From Kitasatospora papulosa (lineage in GTDB: Bacteria > Actinomycetota > Actinomycetes > Streptomycetales > Streptomycetaceae): a DNA stretch of 64,000 nt. The notes below the pieces were generated by a model. The model saw only the letters and a list, made by a program, of their open reading frames with translations. It was not told where the DNA came from and did no database searches. The position numbers and the translations under genes were made by a program. The DNA lies in the NCBI RefSeq assembly GCF_000717245.1, contig NZ_JNYQ01000013.1, forward strand, positions 109,434 to 173,433, written 5' to 3'. Shown piece after piece: positions 1 through 8,294 of this stretch; position 1 is the first letter of the stretch; each line of letters begins with the position of its first letter.

Positions 1-548
1 CCGCCGGCGGCCAGCGCCCCCCGGTGGGCGGCGCCGTCCACCCCGAACGCCGCCCCGGAGACGACCACCCAGCCACGCTCGGCCAGCCCCGCGGCGAGGG
101 TCCCCGCCATGTGCGCCCCGTAGGGGGTGCAGGCCCGCGCACCGACCAGGGCGACCGAACGCAGCGCCCAGAGACGCAGGTCGGACCGCCCTCGCACCCA
201 GAGGCCGATGGGCCGCGCGTCGCCCAGGTCGTCGAGCTGGCTCGGCCACTCCCGGTCACCGGGGCAGACGAAGCGCCCGCCGACCGCGGCCACCGAGGCC
301 AGATCCCTCCCGGGGTCGGCGCTCACCGCCCGGAGCCGGTATCCGGCGAGCCGGGTCGCCGTCATCCCCTCCAGGGCCCGCGCCGGTCCGTCCGGACCGG
401 TGAGACGCCGTATCAGCTCGACCGGTCCGGCCTCACGGATCCAGCGGCCGCCCCGCTCGTCCCCCGGTTCGAACACGCGGGTCAGCGCGGCGCGCGCCAG
501 CCGCTCCCTCTCTCCGTCGGGCTCTCCGTCGGGCAGCCGGGCGTTCAC
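1..548 (-). CDS. dprA: DNA-processing protein DprA/Smf (partial, C-terminal part outside window)
   Basis: DprA binds single-stranded DNA and loads RecA; it is best known from natural transformation, and its role in Streptomyces is unclear. Only the first ~182 codons are present because the frame runs off the left edge. The Rossmann-like core is recognisable from ALVGARACTPYG (about residues 133-144) and SGAAFGVDGAAHRGAL (about 164-179), the two signatures of the family. The GTG start at 548 overlaps the comM stop as GTGA, so translation is probably coupled. It is the last visible gene of the yraN-comM-dprA run. Family assignment is confident; nothing can be said about the missing C-terminus. 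Confidence 0.9.
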   Translation of the reverse strand, partial: MNARLPDGEPDGERERLARAALTRVFEPGDERGGRWIREAGPVELIRRLTGPDGPARALEGMTATRLAGYRLRAVSADPGRDLASVAAVGGRFVCPGDREWPSQLDDLGDARPIGLWVRGRSDLRLWALRSVALVGARACTPYGAHMAGTLAAGLAERGWVVVSGAAFGVDGAAHRGALAAG

Positions 549-2164
549 CGGGCACCGGCTCGCATCGGGACCCCTCGCTGGATGCCCGTACGCAGTTCGA
601 GTGCGACCGCGACGTCCGTGGCGTCCGGGCGGTCGGCACCCCTCAGGTCCGCCACGGTCCACGCCACGCGCAGGACGCGGTCCAGGCCACGGGCCGTGAG
701 CACACCCCGCTCCATGTCCCGCTCCGCCGCCATCAGGGCGCCGGGCGCCGCGACCAGCCGTGTACGCAGCTCGTGTCCGGGCACTTCGCTGTTGGTGGTC
801 CAGGGCGTGCCGGTGAGCCTCTCCGCGGCCCGCTCCCTGGCTTCCCGTACCCTCGCGGCCACGTCGGCCGAGGACTCCCCGCGCCCGCCGCTCCCCATGA
901 GGTCCGCCCTGCCGACGGGCTCGACCTCTACCCGCAGGTCCACCCGGTCGAGCAGGGGGCCCGACAGCCGCGCCTGGTAGCGGCGGACCGCCGACGGCGG
1001 GCACTCGCAGCCCGCACCGGCCAGCGTGTGCCTGCCGCAGGGACAGGGATTCGCGGCCAGGACCATCAGGAAGCGCGCCGGCAGCCGGACGACCCCGGCC
1101 GCCCTCGCGACCACCACGTGCCCGGACTCCAGCGGCTGGCGCAACGCGTCCAGTGCCCGTACGGAGAACTCGGGCGCCTCGTCCAGGAAGAGCACGCCCC
1201 GGTGCGCCAGGGACACCGCTCCCGGTCTCGGCAGACCGTTCCCCCCGCCGACGAGCGACTGCATCGTCGCCGAGTGGTGCGGCGCGCAGTACGGTGCCGC
1301 GCCGATCAGGGGTTCACCCGGCGGGAGGATGCCCGCCACGGAGTGCACTGCGGTCACTTCGAGGGACTCCTGCCGGGACAGCGGCGGCAGGATCGCCGTG
1401 AGCCGCTCGGCGAGCATGGTCTTACCCGCCCCCGGCGGCCCGGACAGCAGCAGGTGGTGTCCGCCCGCCGCCGCCACCTCCAGGGCCTTGCGGGCCCGGC
1501 CCTGGCCCGCGACGTCGGCCAGGTCGGGCCGGTGCGCCGTGCCGTCCGCCAGGGGGGCCAGTCCTGTGCCGAGCCCCGCGCCCGGCACCATGAGTCCGGC
1601 GAGCATCGTGTCGGGACGTCCGCGGTCGGGGTCCGGCTCCTCGGGGACGGGTTCGTCGCCGAGGACGGCGATCAGCTGGCGCAGGCTCCGCACGCCGAGC
1701 ACGGAGATGCCCGGGACCAGCGCGGCCTCCCCCGCGGTCTGCTCCGGGACGACGACGTGCCGGTACCCGGCTTCCGCCGCCGCGAGTACGGCGGGCAGCA
1801 CCCCGCGCACCGGGCGCACCCGGCCGTCCAGGCCCAGCTCCCCGATCATCACCACATCGGCGACGGCGGCGGGGTCGATCCTCTCGGCCGCTCCGAGGAC
1901 CGCGCACGCCACGGCCAGATCGAAACCCGAGCCGGACTTCGGCACAGAGGCGGGCGACAACCCCACCGTGAGCTTCTTCTGCGGCCACTCGGCCCCGGAA
2001 TTGACGACCGCGGCCCTGACCCGGTCCCGGCTCTCCACCAGGCTCTTGTCCGGGAGGCCGACGAGCGTGAACGCCGCCACGCCCGGCTCCAGATCGGCCT
2101 GGACCTCCACCACCACGCCCTCGACGCCCACCAGGGCCACCGAGCACGCCCGCGCGAACCCCAT
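545..2164 (-). CDS. comM: YifB/ComM family Mg-chelatase-like AAA+ ATPase
   Basis: A 539-residue member of the ComM/YifB family; in competent bacteria ComM is a helicase that promotes branch migration during integration of incoming DNA. The N-terminal ~180 residues form the ribosomal S5/Lon-protease-like fold (VGLPDKSLVESRDRVRAA). The ATPase follows, with Walker A GPPGAGKTMLAERL near residue 241, Walker B-like GVLFLDEAPEF near 323 and a C-terminal Mg-chelatase domain (ANPCPCGRH). The ATG at 2164 shares one base with the yraN stop (TGATG). Full length, with the expected dprA and yraN neighbours. The cellular role in a non-transformable actinomycete is not established. Confidence 0.93.
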   Translation of the reverse strand: MGFARACSVALVGVEGVVVEVQADLEPGVAAFTLVGLPDKSLVESRDRVRAAVVNSGAEWPQKKLTVGLSPASVPKSGSGFDLAVACAVLGAAERIDPAAVADVVMIGELGLDGRVRPVRGVLPAVLAAAEAGYRHVVVPEQTAGEAALVPGISVLGVRSLRQLIAVLGDEPVPEEPDPDRGRPDTMLAGLMVPGAGLGTGLAPLADGTAHRPDLADVAGQGRARKALEVAAAGGHHLLLSGPPGAGKTMLAERLTAILPPLSRQESLEVTAVHSVAGILPPGEPLIGAAPYCAPHHSATMQSLVGGGNGLPRPGAVSLAHRGVLFLDEAPEFSVRALDALRQPLESGHVVVARAAGVVRLPARFLMVLAANPCPCGRHTLAGAGCECPPSAVRRYQARLSGPLLDRVDLRVEVEPVGRADLMGSGGRGESSADVAARVREARERAAERLTGTPWTTNSEVPGHELRTRLVAAPGALMAAERDMERGVLTARGLDRVLRVAWTVADLRGADRPDATDVAVALELRTGIQRGVPMRAGAR

Positions 2165-2523
2165 CAGGCCACACCCCGCACGTGCTCCACGACCGGAGCG
2201 CCCCGCCGGGGCACCAGGACCCCGACCAGATCGATCCGGGCGCCGCCCGGCGGCGGCCCGCCGTGACGGTCGAGCCAGATGTCGGCCAGTCTGCGCAGCC
2301 GGTCGGCCTTGGCAGGTGTGACGGCCTCCATCGGGTGTTCGAAGGAGCCCTCCCTGCGCGCCTTCACCTCACAGACGACCACCGCGTCGCCGTCCCTGGC
2401 GACGATGTCGATCTCTCCCGCGCGACAGCGCCAGTTGCGCTCCAGCACGGTCATACCGGCTTCCGCCAGCAGTCGTGCGGCCAGATCTTCGCCGTACCGC
2501 CCGAGTGCCCCCCGTGCGTTCAT
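2164..2523 (-). CDS. YraN/UPF0102 family protein
   Basis: A 119-residue UPF0102 protein with an endonuclease-like fold related to Holliday-junction resolvases, though no activity is firmly established for the family. The conserved core is visible: GRYGEDLAARLL near residue 8, RCRAGEIDIVARDGDAVVVCEVKAR at about residues 32-56, and a C-terminal RIDLVGV. The acidic and lysine residues of GEID...EVK correspond to the putative metal-binding active site. The ATG at 2523 is preceded by GGAGGTGG. Its stop overlaps the comM start by one base, which places it at the head of the yraN-comM-dprA set often found together. Confidence 0.9.
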   Translation of the reverse strand: MNARGALGRYGEDLAARLLAEAGMTVLERNWRCRAGEIDIVARDGDAVVVCEVKARREGSFEHPMEAVTPAKADRLRRLADIWLDRHGGPPPGGARIDLVGVLVPRRGAPVVEHVRGVA

Positions 2524-2655
2524 GTCGGCACCACCTCCGGCACCGACTCTGCCGCGGCCCGGCCGAACTATTGGATCTTGGTGGAAAACCGGTGGAATGT
2601 GGAAATCCCGGCCACTCGGACGAGTGAACCGGGACGCCGGGAGGCCCTGCCGGGA

Positions 2656-2964
2656 TCAGCCGCCCGGGAGCTCGAGGTCACTCTTGTTGAGCTCCTCGAT
2701 ATTCACGTCCTTGAACGTCAATACCCTCACCTGCTTGACGAACCGGGCGGGCCTGTACATGTCCCAGACCCACGCGTCCGCCATGGAAACCTCGAAAAAC
2801 ACCTCGCCCTGGACCGAGTGCACCTGCATCTCGTAGTCATTGGTGAGGTAGAAGCGCCGCTCGGTCTCGATCACATATTTGAACAGACCGACGACGTCGC
2901 GGTACTCCCGGTAGAGCTTCAGCTCCATCTCGGTCTCGTACTTCTCGAGGTCCTCGGCACTCAT
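2656..2964 (-). CDS. DUF2469 family conserved actinobacterial protein
   Basis: A 102-residue acidic protein belonging to the DUF2469 family, which is almost restricted to Actinobacteria and has no known function. The hallmarks are MSAEDLEKYETEMELKLYRE at the N-terminus and the aromatic-rich stretch VSMADAWVWDMYRPARFVKQ in the second half. No signal peptide, membrane segment or catalytic motif is visible. It lies between the Nudix gene and yraN on the same strand, downstream of the signal peptidase cluster, and may be co-transcribed with them. A GGGGAA-type ribosome binding site precedes the ATG. Confidence 0.9.
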   Translation of the reverse strand: MSAEDLEKYETEMELKLYREYRDVVGLFKYVIETERRFYLTNDYEMQVHSVQGEVFFEVSMADAWVWDMYRPARFVKQVRVLTFKDVNIEELNKSDLELPGG

Positions 2965-3027
2965 GGCATGTTCCCCTTCAGCCGTGCGTCCCCCTATTGT
3001 GCGTCAGCCCTCCGCACCCCTGGCCGA

Positions 3028-3516
3028 TTAGACGATTTCGGGGGCGAGAACCAGCGGCGCACTCGGAGGACCCTCGTCGAGCAGCGTGCGCAGCAGCCCG
3101 GCGAGCCTGGTCGGGTACACCGTCTCACGCGTGGCCAGAAGTTCGGCGGAAGTCCACCACCTCAGACCCGCGACACTGCGCAGCTCCAGCTCGGTGAGGC
3201 CTTTCGGGTCGGTGGCCGTCTGCACGGTCCGGGCCAGGAAGTACCACTCGTCCTGGTCCCAGCGCCGACCGTCGAACGGGAAGGAGCAGATCCTCGTCCA
3301 CAGCAGCGGACCGAGGGAGACGTCCGTGATCCCCGTTTCCTCGGCCAGTTCCCGCAGAGCGGCCTCTTCCCGGGTCTCGTCGCCCTCCAGGCCACCGCCC
3401 GGCGTGAACCACCAGCTCCTGGCCGGCTCCTCGGGTTCGAAGCCGTGCAGGAGCAGGATCCGGTCGTCCGGGTCCAGCAGCACCACACGGGCGACCCTGC
3501 GTGTCTCAGCGGGCAC
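3028..3516 (-). CDS. Nudix hydrolase
   Basis: A 162-residue Nudix (MutT-like) hydrolase that would cleave a nucleoside diphosphate linked to another moiety; the substrate cannot be deduced. The complete Nudix box GX5EX7REUXEEXGU is present at about residues 39-61 (GGLEGDETREEAALRELAEE, then TGI). The likely start is the GTG at 3516, which gives VPAETRRVARVV, a typical beta-strand start for the fold; it overlaps the end of the upstream signal peptidase gene by 11 bases. A longer frame to 3654 exists but lies inside that peptidase gene. The overlap implies co-transcription with sipZ. Confidence 0.85.
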   Translation of the reverse strand: MPAETRRVARVVLLDPDDRILLLHGFEPEEPARSWWFTPGGGLEGDETREEAALRELAEETGITDVSLGPLLWTRICSFPFDGRRWDQDEWYFLARTVQTATDPKGLTELELRSVAGLRWWTSAELLATRETVYPTRLAGLLRTLLDEGPPSAPLVLAPEIV

Positions 3517-4279
3517 CGGAGGACGCCTTCGGCCGCTCGGCCTTCCGTGCGGACCGGGCCGAGAGGGGTCCGTAGGCCGCGCCGCCCAGGATGAGCACCA
3601 CACCGACCAGGAGGGCACCGGCCTGCAGCGGCAGCGGTCCCTCGGACGACACACCCCCGGGCAGAGCCGCGAAGGCCTCGGGGCGGCCGATCATGCCGTT
3701 CAGGGGCCAGGCCACGGCATCGACGCGCGCCTCGACGGCGCTGCGCGGCACCGAGCCCTGCCCCGGGTCCTGAAGGTGGACGCGGGAGTCCATGGAGGTG
3801 CTGCGCTCGTCACCGAGGACGAAGAGCTGGCCTGCGGGGACCTCGGCCGTGAAGTCCTGCGGGGAGGCGGCGCCCTTGCCGTCCGCCCCGATGAGCGACG
3901 AGGCGCCGTCCGCACGCAGATACGGTTCTTCGACGGGCTTGCCGTTCACCGTGAGCCGGCCGTCCTTGTCGCAGCAGGCGACCTTGTCGCCGCCCACACC
4001 GACGACCCTCTTCACCATGGGCACGTCGCCCCATGCCGAGTCGGTGAAGACGACCACGTCCCCGCGCCGTACGTCGCTGCCGTCGACCCGCTCCGCGAGG
4101 ACCCGGTCGCCGGCGTTCACCGTGGGCGTCATCGAGTCGGTCGGCACGGTGTACGGCTTGTACACCACCGCCCCCCAGGCGAAACCGCCGAGGAAGAGCA
4201 CACAGCCGACGGCCACGGCCAGGTTCGACAACGTGTTGCCGAGCCGGCCGCGGCCGTCATGACGTCCTGATCCACTCAT
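3506..4279 (-). CDS. sipZ: type I signal peptidase (fourth of four, SipZ-like)
   Basis: A membrane-bound serine/lysine peptidase that removes signal peptides from exported proteins. The predicted N-terminal membrane segment is at about residues 17-40, followed by the catalytic serine in VPTDSM (Ser49) and the general-base lysine in VKRVVGVGGD (Lys90). A second hydrophobic segment near the C-terminus (ALLVGVVLILGGAAYG) anchors the other end, an arrangement described for Streptomyces SipX/Y/Z. The start at 4279 is chosen because GGGGAG lies just upstream; ATGs at 4294 and 4327 lack a ribosome binding site. The name is assigned by order relative to the S. lividans sipWXYZ cluster. Confidence 0.88.
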   Translation of the reverse strand: MSGSGRHDGRGRLGNTLSNLAVAVGCVLFLGGFAWGAVVYKPYTVPTDSMTPTVNAGDRVLAERVDGSDVRRGDVVVFTDSAWGDVPMVKRVVGVGGDKVACCDKDGRLTVNGKPVEEPYLRADGASSLIGADGKGAASPQDFTAEVPAGQLFVLGDERSTSMDSRVHLQDPGQGSVPRSAVEARVDAVAWPLNGMIGRPEAFAALPGGVSSEGPLPLQAGALLVGVVLILGGAAYGPLSARSARKAERPKASSGAR

Positions 4280-4328
4280 CCCAGCGCTCCCCATCGGAGA
4301 TCGACAATCGCTGATCCGAGTCGGCACC

Positions 4329-5219
4329 CTACCCGGCGGTATGCCCGCGGGTCAGCCTGCGGCGACGCCAGAACACGAGGGGCAGCGCTCCGGCTACTCC
4401 CAGTGCCCCGGGCACCGCGGCAGCGGCGGCCGCGTCGAGCCCAGGCTGGTCGAAGGTCTTCGGGACCGGCAGGGTCGCCCAGCGGTTGACGGGCCACGCC
4501 ACGACGACGGCACGCCCGACGACCTCGTCGGTGGACACCGTGCCCTGGCCGGGAAGCTCCTGGTGGTAGCGGGAGTCCAGCGAGTTCTGCCGGTGGTCGC
4601 CCATCACCCAGATCCGGCCCTCGGGCACATGGATCGGCCCGAACGGCTCGTCGTCGCAGGCGCTGTTGCCGGCGAAGATGAACGACTTGTCGTCCAGCGC
4701 CTTGCCGTTGACCGTGACCGGTCCGTTCTTCTTGCACTCGACGGTGTCCCCGCCGACCGCGATGACTCGCTTGATCAGGTCCTTCTCCTCCGCGGACGGC
4801 ATCAGCCCGATGAAGCTCAGGAACTTCTGCACCGCGTTGGGCTCGGGGGTCGCCGTGTCCTCCAGCCAGCCGCCCGGGTCGTGGAAGACCACGACCTCGC
4901 CACGCTCCGGCTCGGAGCCGAACCATGGCGTCAGCTTGTCGACCAGCACCCGGTCACCCCGCTGCAGGGTGTTCTGCATGGAGTCGGAGGGGATCGAGAA
5001 CGCCTGCACCAGGAACGTCTTGATCAGCAGCGCGAGGATGAGCGCGATCCCGATGAGGAGCGGCAGTTCCTTCCAGAACGAGCGTGGCTTCTTCACCGCC
5101 GTACTGCCACCGTCCGGGGACTCGCCGTCACTCTCCGCCTCCGCCGGGACCCCGTTTCCCGAAGGACGGTCCTCGGGTTCGTCGTGTCCGGATCGTGCGC
5201 CGACCGCCAAATCCCCCAC
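4329..5219 (-). CDS. sipY: type I signal peptidase (third of four, SipY-like)
   Basis: Signal peptidase I; in S. lividans SipY is reported to be a main contributor to secretion. A cytoplasmic, acidic N-terminal extension of about 45 residues is followed by a membrane segment (LPLLIGIALILALLI), catalytic Ser80 in IPSDSM and Lys150 in LIKRVIAVGGD. A C-terminal membrane segment is followed by FWRRRR, consistent with an inside C-terminus. GTG at 5219 is preferred because GAGGAG sits 5 bases before it; another in-frame GTG lies at 5225. The 5' end overlaps the annotated end of sipX by about 90 bases in another frame. Confidence 0.88.
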   Translation of the reverse strand: MGDLAVGARSGHDEPEDRPSGNGVPAEAESDGESPDGGSTAVKKPRSFWKELPLLIGIALILALLIKTFLVQAFSIPSDSMQNTLQRGDRVLVDKLTPWFGSEPERGEVVVFHDPGGWLEDTATPEPNAVQKFLSFIGLMPSAEEKDLIKRVIAVGGDTVECKKNGPVTVNGKALDDKSFIFAGNSACDDEPFGPIHVPEGRIWVMGDHRQNSLDSRYHQELPGQGTVSTDEVVGRAVVVAWPVNRWATLPVPKTFDQPGLDAAAAAAVPGALGVAGALPLVFWRRRRLTRGHTAG

Positions 5220-6186
5220 ATCCACTCCTCACTCCGTGCCAACGCCCGCGCCCGATCCGGCGCAGGCCCACCACTCCCATAACGAGCGGGAGTTCCGCAG
5301 GGGTCGGGAGCAGGACCATTCCGTTGCGATCCTGGGAGGACACACTATTCGACGGGGCTGTCGCGGCCGTCGCTCCGGCGCTCCCGTCAGGGACGGAAGC
5401 GTAGGTTCCGGGCTCCTCCAGCCTGCGCCAGTGCCCGAACGGCCACGCGATCACCACGGCGCGTCCGACGACCTCGTCCTCCGACACCGTGCCCTTTCCC
5501 GGCTTGTCGAGGTGGAAGCGGGAGTCGGCGGAATTCGACCGGTGGTCCCCCATCACGAAGATCCGGCCCTGGGGAACCTTTACCTCGAATTTGAGCGTGG
5601 ACGGCACGTCGCCGGGGTTCAGGTACGGCTCGTCGAGCGCCACGCCGTTGACCGTGAGCCTGCCGTCGGCGCCGCAGCACTTGACGGTGTCGCCCCCGAC
5701 GGCCACCACACGCTTGATCAGGTCCTGCTCGTCCTCGGAGGGCAGCAGCCCGATGAAGGTCAGCAGCTCCTTGACCTGTTTGATCCCGGCGGGCGGATCC
5801 TCGGTGGGGGTGTGCTCCTGCTGGAGCCAGCCGCCCGGGTCCTTGAACACCACCACGTCGCCGCGCCGGGGTTCGGAGCCGAACCAGGGGGTGAGCTTGT
5901 CCACCAGCACCCGGTCGCCGATCCGGATGGTCTGCTCCATCGACCCGGACGGGATCACGAAGGCCTGGACGAGAAAGGTCTTGAGGAAGAGCGCGATCAG
6001 GAGCGCCACCAGGACGAGGAGAGGTATCTCCTTGATCGCGGACCGGCGCCTGCGGCGTTTCACCTTGCGGGCCAGCTTGCGGCGCTCCGCCCTGGTGGGC
6101 AGCGAGCGGGCGGTGGTCGGCCTCGACCCGGTGGGCAGCGGCGGGCCCGTGTCCGGTGCCCCCCGCGCGCGGCCCCGGTTACCCAT
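5128..6186 (-). CDS. sipX: type I signal peptidase (second of four, SipX-like)
   Basis: Signal peptidase I with a very basic N-terminus (KVKRRRRRSAIKE), a membrane segment at about residues 53-76, catalytic Ser82 in IPSGSM and Lys158 in LIKRVVAVGGD. A weak, short hydrophobic stretch (LPLVMGVVGL) near residue 305 may be the C-terminal anchor. After it the frame continues for about 45 Arg/Gly-rich residues (RRIGRGRWHGVR and beyond), most of which are read across the first codons of sipY in another frame. Such a long overlap is unusual. The ATG at 6186 overlaps the end of sipW by 8 bases, so the cluster is probably one transcript. Confidence 0.85.
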   Translation of the reverse strand: MGNRGRARGAPDTGPPLPTGSRPTTARSLPTRAERRKLARKVKRRRRRSAIKEIPLLVLVALLIALFLKTFLVQAFVIPSGSMEQTIRIGDRVLVDKLTPWFGSEPRRGDVVVFKDPGGWLQQEHTPTEDPPAGIKQVKELLTFIGLLPSEDEQDLIKRVVAVGGDTVKCCGADGRLTVNGVALDEPYLNPGDVPSTLKFEVKVPQGRIFVMGDHRSNSADSRFHLDKPGKGTVSEDEVVGRAVVIAWPFGHWRRLEEPGTYASVPDGSAGATAATAPSNSVSSQDRNGMVLLPTPAELPLVMGVVGLRRIGRGRWHGVRSGCGGFGGRRTIRTRRTRGPSFGKRGPGGGGE

Positions 6187-6952
6187 GGTCCGCGCCCGAC
6201 GGCCGTATCCCGGTGAAGGCGTCGGTGCCCTCCAGGGAACCCAGCCTGCCGAGCGGCCAGCCGAGCCAGTCGACCCGTCCGATCACGCGCTCGACGGGCA
6301 CCATGCCGCCCCCGGGCTGCCCCAGGTGGTCACGGGAGTCCCGTGAGTTGCTGCGGTGGTCACCCATCACCCAGAGCGTGCCGTCGGGGACCACGATGTC
6401 GAAGGCGACGTCGGAGGGCCGGTCGCCGGGGTGCAGATAGGGCTCGTCCACGGGGGTGCCGTTCACCTCGAGCCTCCCCCGCTTGTCGCAGCAGACCACA
6501 CGGTCGCCCCCCACGCCCACCACCCGCTTCACGAAGTCGGACCCGGCGGGCTCGGCCAGCCCGAGGGACGCGGCAGCCCCGCGCAGCAGCGCGCCGATGG
6601 CGTCCTCGTCCGACTCCGTCTCCTGGATGAAGGATCCGGTGCCGTCGAAGACCACCACGTCACCGCGTCCGGGCTCCGAGCCGAAACGGTACGCCAGTTT
6701 GTTCACGAGGACCCGGTCCCCGACCCTCAGCGTGGGCTGCATCGAGCCACTGGGAATCAGGAAGGGCTGCAGCACGAAGGTGCTGAAGAGCAGCAGGGCG
6801 ACCGTGCAGAGCATGCCCCAGAAGACGGTCCGGCCCCATGACATCGGTGCGGCCGGCCGGTCCGGGACATGCGTGGAGCGCGACCCTTCCTCCGCCCCGT
6901 CCGGGGGGCAGGAGGAACGATCGCGCTCCATGTGCTGTGCTTCCGTGTCCAT
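6179..6952 (-). CDS. sipW: type I signal peptidase (first of four, SipW-like)
   Basis: A 257-residue signal peptidase I with a single N-terminal membrane anchor (about residues 42-62), catalytic Ser70 in LIPSGSM and catalytic Lys142 in FVKRVVGVGGD. Unlike the next three genes, it ends soon after the catalytic domain with a soluble tail and no C-terminal membrane segment. That matches the description of SipW in S. lividans and supports the naming. It lies 45 bases after rplS on the same strand and starts the four-gene peptidase run. The paired cysteines VVCCDKRG recur in other members of the cluster. Confidence 0.88.
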   Translation of the reverse strand: MDTEAQHMERDRSSCPPDGAEEGSRSTHVPDRPAAPMSWGRTVFWGMLCTVALLLFSTFVLQPFLIPSGSMQPTLRVGDRVLVNKLAYRFGSEPGRGDVVVFDGTGSFIQETESDEDAIGALLRGAAASLGLAEPAGSDFVKRVVGVGGDRVVCCDKRGRLEVNGTPVDEPYLHPGDRPSDVAFDIVVPDGTLWVMGDHRSNSRDSRDHLGQPGGGMVPVERVIGRVDWLGWPLGRLGSLEGTDAFTGIRPSGADHG

Positions 6953-6997
6953 CGGGGCCGAATCCTATCGGGCCACGCTGTGGACGCCGGAGGTGAA

Positions 6998-7348
6998 TCA
7001 GCGGTCGCGCTTCTCCTTGATCTTCGCGGCCTTGCCGCGGAGCTCACGGAGGAAGTACAGCTTGGCGCGACGGACGTCACCGCGGGTGACGAGCTCGATC
7101 TTCTCGAAGATCGGGCTGTGCACCGGGAAGGTGCGCTCGACACCGACGCTGAAGGAGACCTTGCGGACCGTGAAGGTCTCGCTGACGCCCGAGCCCTGGC
7201 GGCGGATGACGACGCCCTTGAACTGCTGGATACGGGAGCGGCTGCCCTCGATCACGCGCACGTGGACGTTGACGGTGTCACCGGGGCGGAAGGCCGGGAG
7301 GTCGGTACGGAGCGAGGCGGCGTTGACGCCATCGAGCAGGGAAGTCAT
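6998..7348 (-). CDS. rplS: 50S ribosomal protein L19
   Basis: L19 sits at the 30S-50S interface of the ribosome. The 116-residue protein shows the family blocks FRPGDTVNVHVRVIEGSRSRIQQFKG, VERTFPVHSP and RGDVRRAKLYFLRELRGKAAKI. The start at 7348 (MTSLLDG) matches the usual length; an ATG nine codons upstream (7375) would add residues not seen in the family. It lies downstream of rpsP-KH-rimM-trmD, the conserved order of the bacterial trmD operon. The spacer to trmD (about 120 bases) may hold a separate control element, but I see no defined hairpin. Confidence 0.95.
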   Translation of the reverse strand: MTSLLDGVNAASLRTDLPAFRPGDTVNVHVRVIEGSRSRIQQFKGVVIRRQGSGVSETFTVRKVSFSVGVERTFPVHSPIFEKIELVTRGDVRRAKLYFLRELRGKAAKIKEKRDR

Positions 7349-7472
7349 GTTGTCTGCTTTCTTCGCCGATGCCACAGGTCATCGACGGGAGAGAGTGAGG
7401 TTCGGATGCCGTTCACATCGGGCGGGCGTCTGTCCCCCTGTGGCAGGGGCGCACACCGGACGTACGGCGGAG

Positions 7473-8294
7473 CTATTCTTCCACGGCCTCGGGCCTGCGC
7501 CAAAATCGCCCGTCGGGCGAGGGGGACCAGCCGAGGACGGAGAGCATCTCGCGGTCCTTCTTGTCGAAGCCGGAGGCCTCGCAGCGCTCGATGAGATCGG
7601 GCCGGTGCAGGGCGGTACGGCGGAACGCCTCGTCCCGTCGCCAGCGTGCGATCCGGCCGTGATGGCCGCTGAGCAGCACCTCGGGGATGCCGCGGCCACG
7701 CCACCGGGGCGGCTTCGTGTAGACCGGGCCCTCGAGCAGGTCGGCCATGGCCCCGGGCGCGAAGGAGTCGTCACGGTGCGACTCGGCGTTGCCGAGCACC
7801 CCGGGCAGCAGCCGGGCGACCGCCTCGGTGATCACCAGGACGGCCGCTTCCCCGCCCGCCAGGACGTAGTCGCCGATGGACACCTCGACGACCGGCATCC
7901 GGGTGGCGTACTCGTCCGTCACGCGGCGGTCGATGCCCTCGTATCGGGCGGGGGTGAAGATCAGCCACGGCCGTTCGGAGAGCTCGACGGCCAGCTCCTG
8001 CGTGAAGGGCCTGCCGCTGGGGGTCGGGACCACGAGCACCGGGGAGTGCGCCCCGGCCTCGTACCCGCCGGCCAGCGCGTCGTCCAGCGCCTCGCCCCAG
8101 GGTTCGGTCTTCATGACCATGCCGGGGCCCCCGCCGTACGGGGTGTCGTCCACGGTGTTGTGCCGGTCGTGGGTCCAGTCCCGGAGGTCGTGGACGTGTA
8201 CGTCGAGGCTGCCGCGGGCCCGCGCCTTGCCCACGAGCGAGACGTTCAGCGGTTCCAGGTACTCGGGGAAGATCGTGACGACGTCGAGCCGCAT
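7473..8294 (-). CDS. trmD: tRNA (guanine-N1)-methyltransferase TrmD
   Basis: TrmD uses S-adenosylmethionine to methylate G37 next to the anticodon, preventing +1 frameshifting. The 273-residue protein has the SPOUT-class trefoil-knot elements: RLDVVTIFPEYL at the N-terminus, DDTPYGGGPGMVMK near residues 49-62, and GDYVLAGGEAA in the knot, with a C-terminal DEAFRRT-type domain. The start is ambiguous between GTG 8297 (GTGA overlap with rimM) and ATG 8294 (TGATG overlap); the ATG is chosen because it gives the usual MRLDVVTIFP start. Both imply coupling to rimM. Confidence 0.95.
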   Translation of the reverse strand: MRLDVVTIFPEYLEPLNVSLVGKARARGSLDVHVHDLRDWTHDRHNTVDDTPYGGGPGMVMKTEPWGEALDDALAGGYEAGAHSPVLVVPTPSGRPFTQELAVELSERPWLIFTPARYEGIDRRVTDEYATRMPVVEVSIGDYVLAGGEAAVLVITEAVARLLPGVLGNAESHRDDSFAPGAMADLLEGPVYTKPPRWRGRGIPEVLLSGHHGRIARWRRDEAFRRTALHRPDLIERCEASGFDKKDREMLSVLGWSPSPDGRFWRRPEAVEE

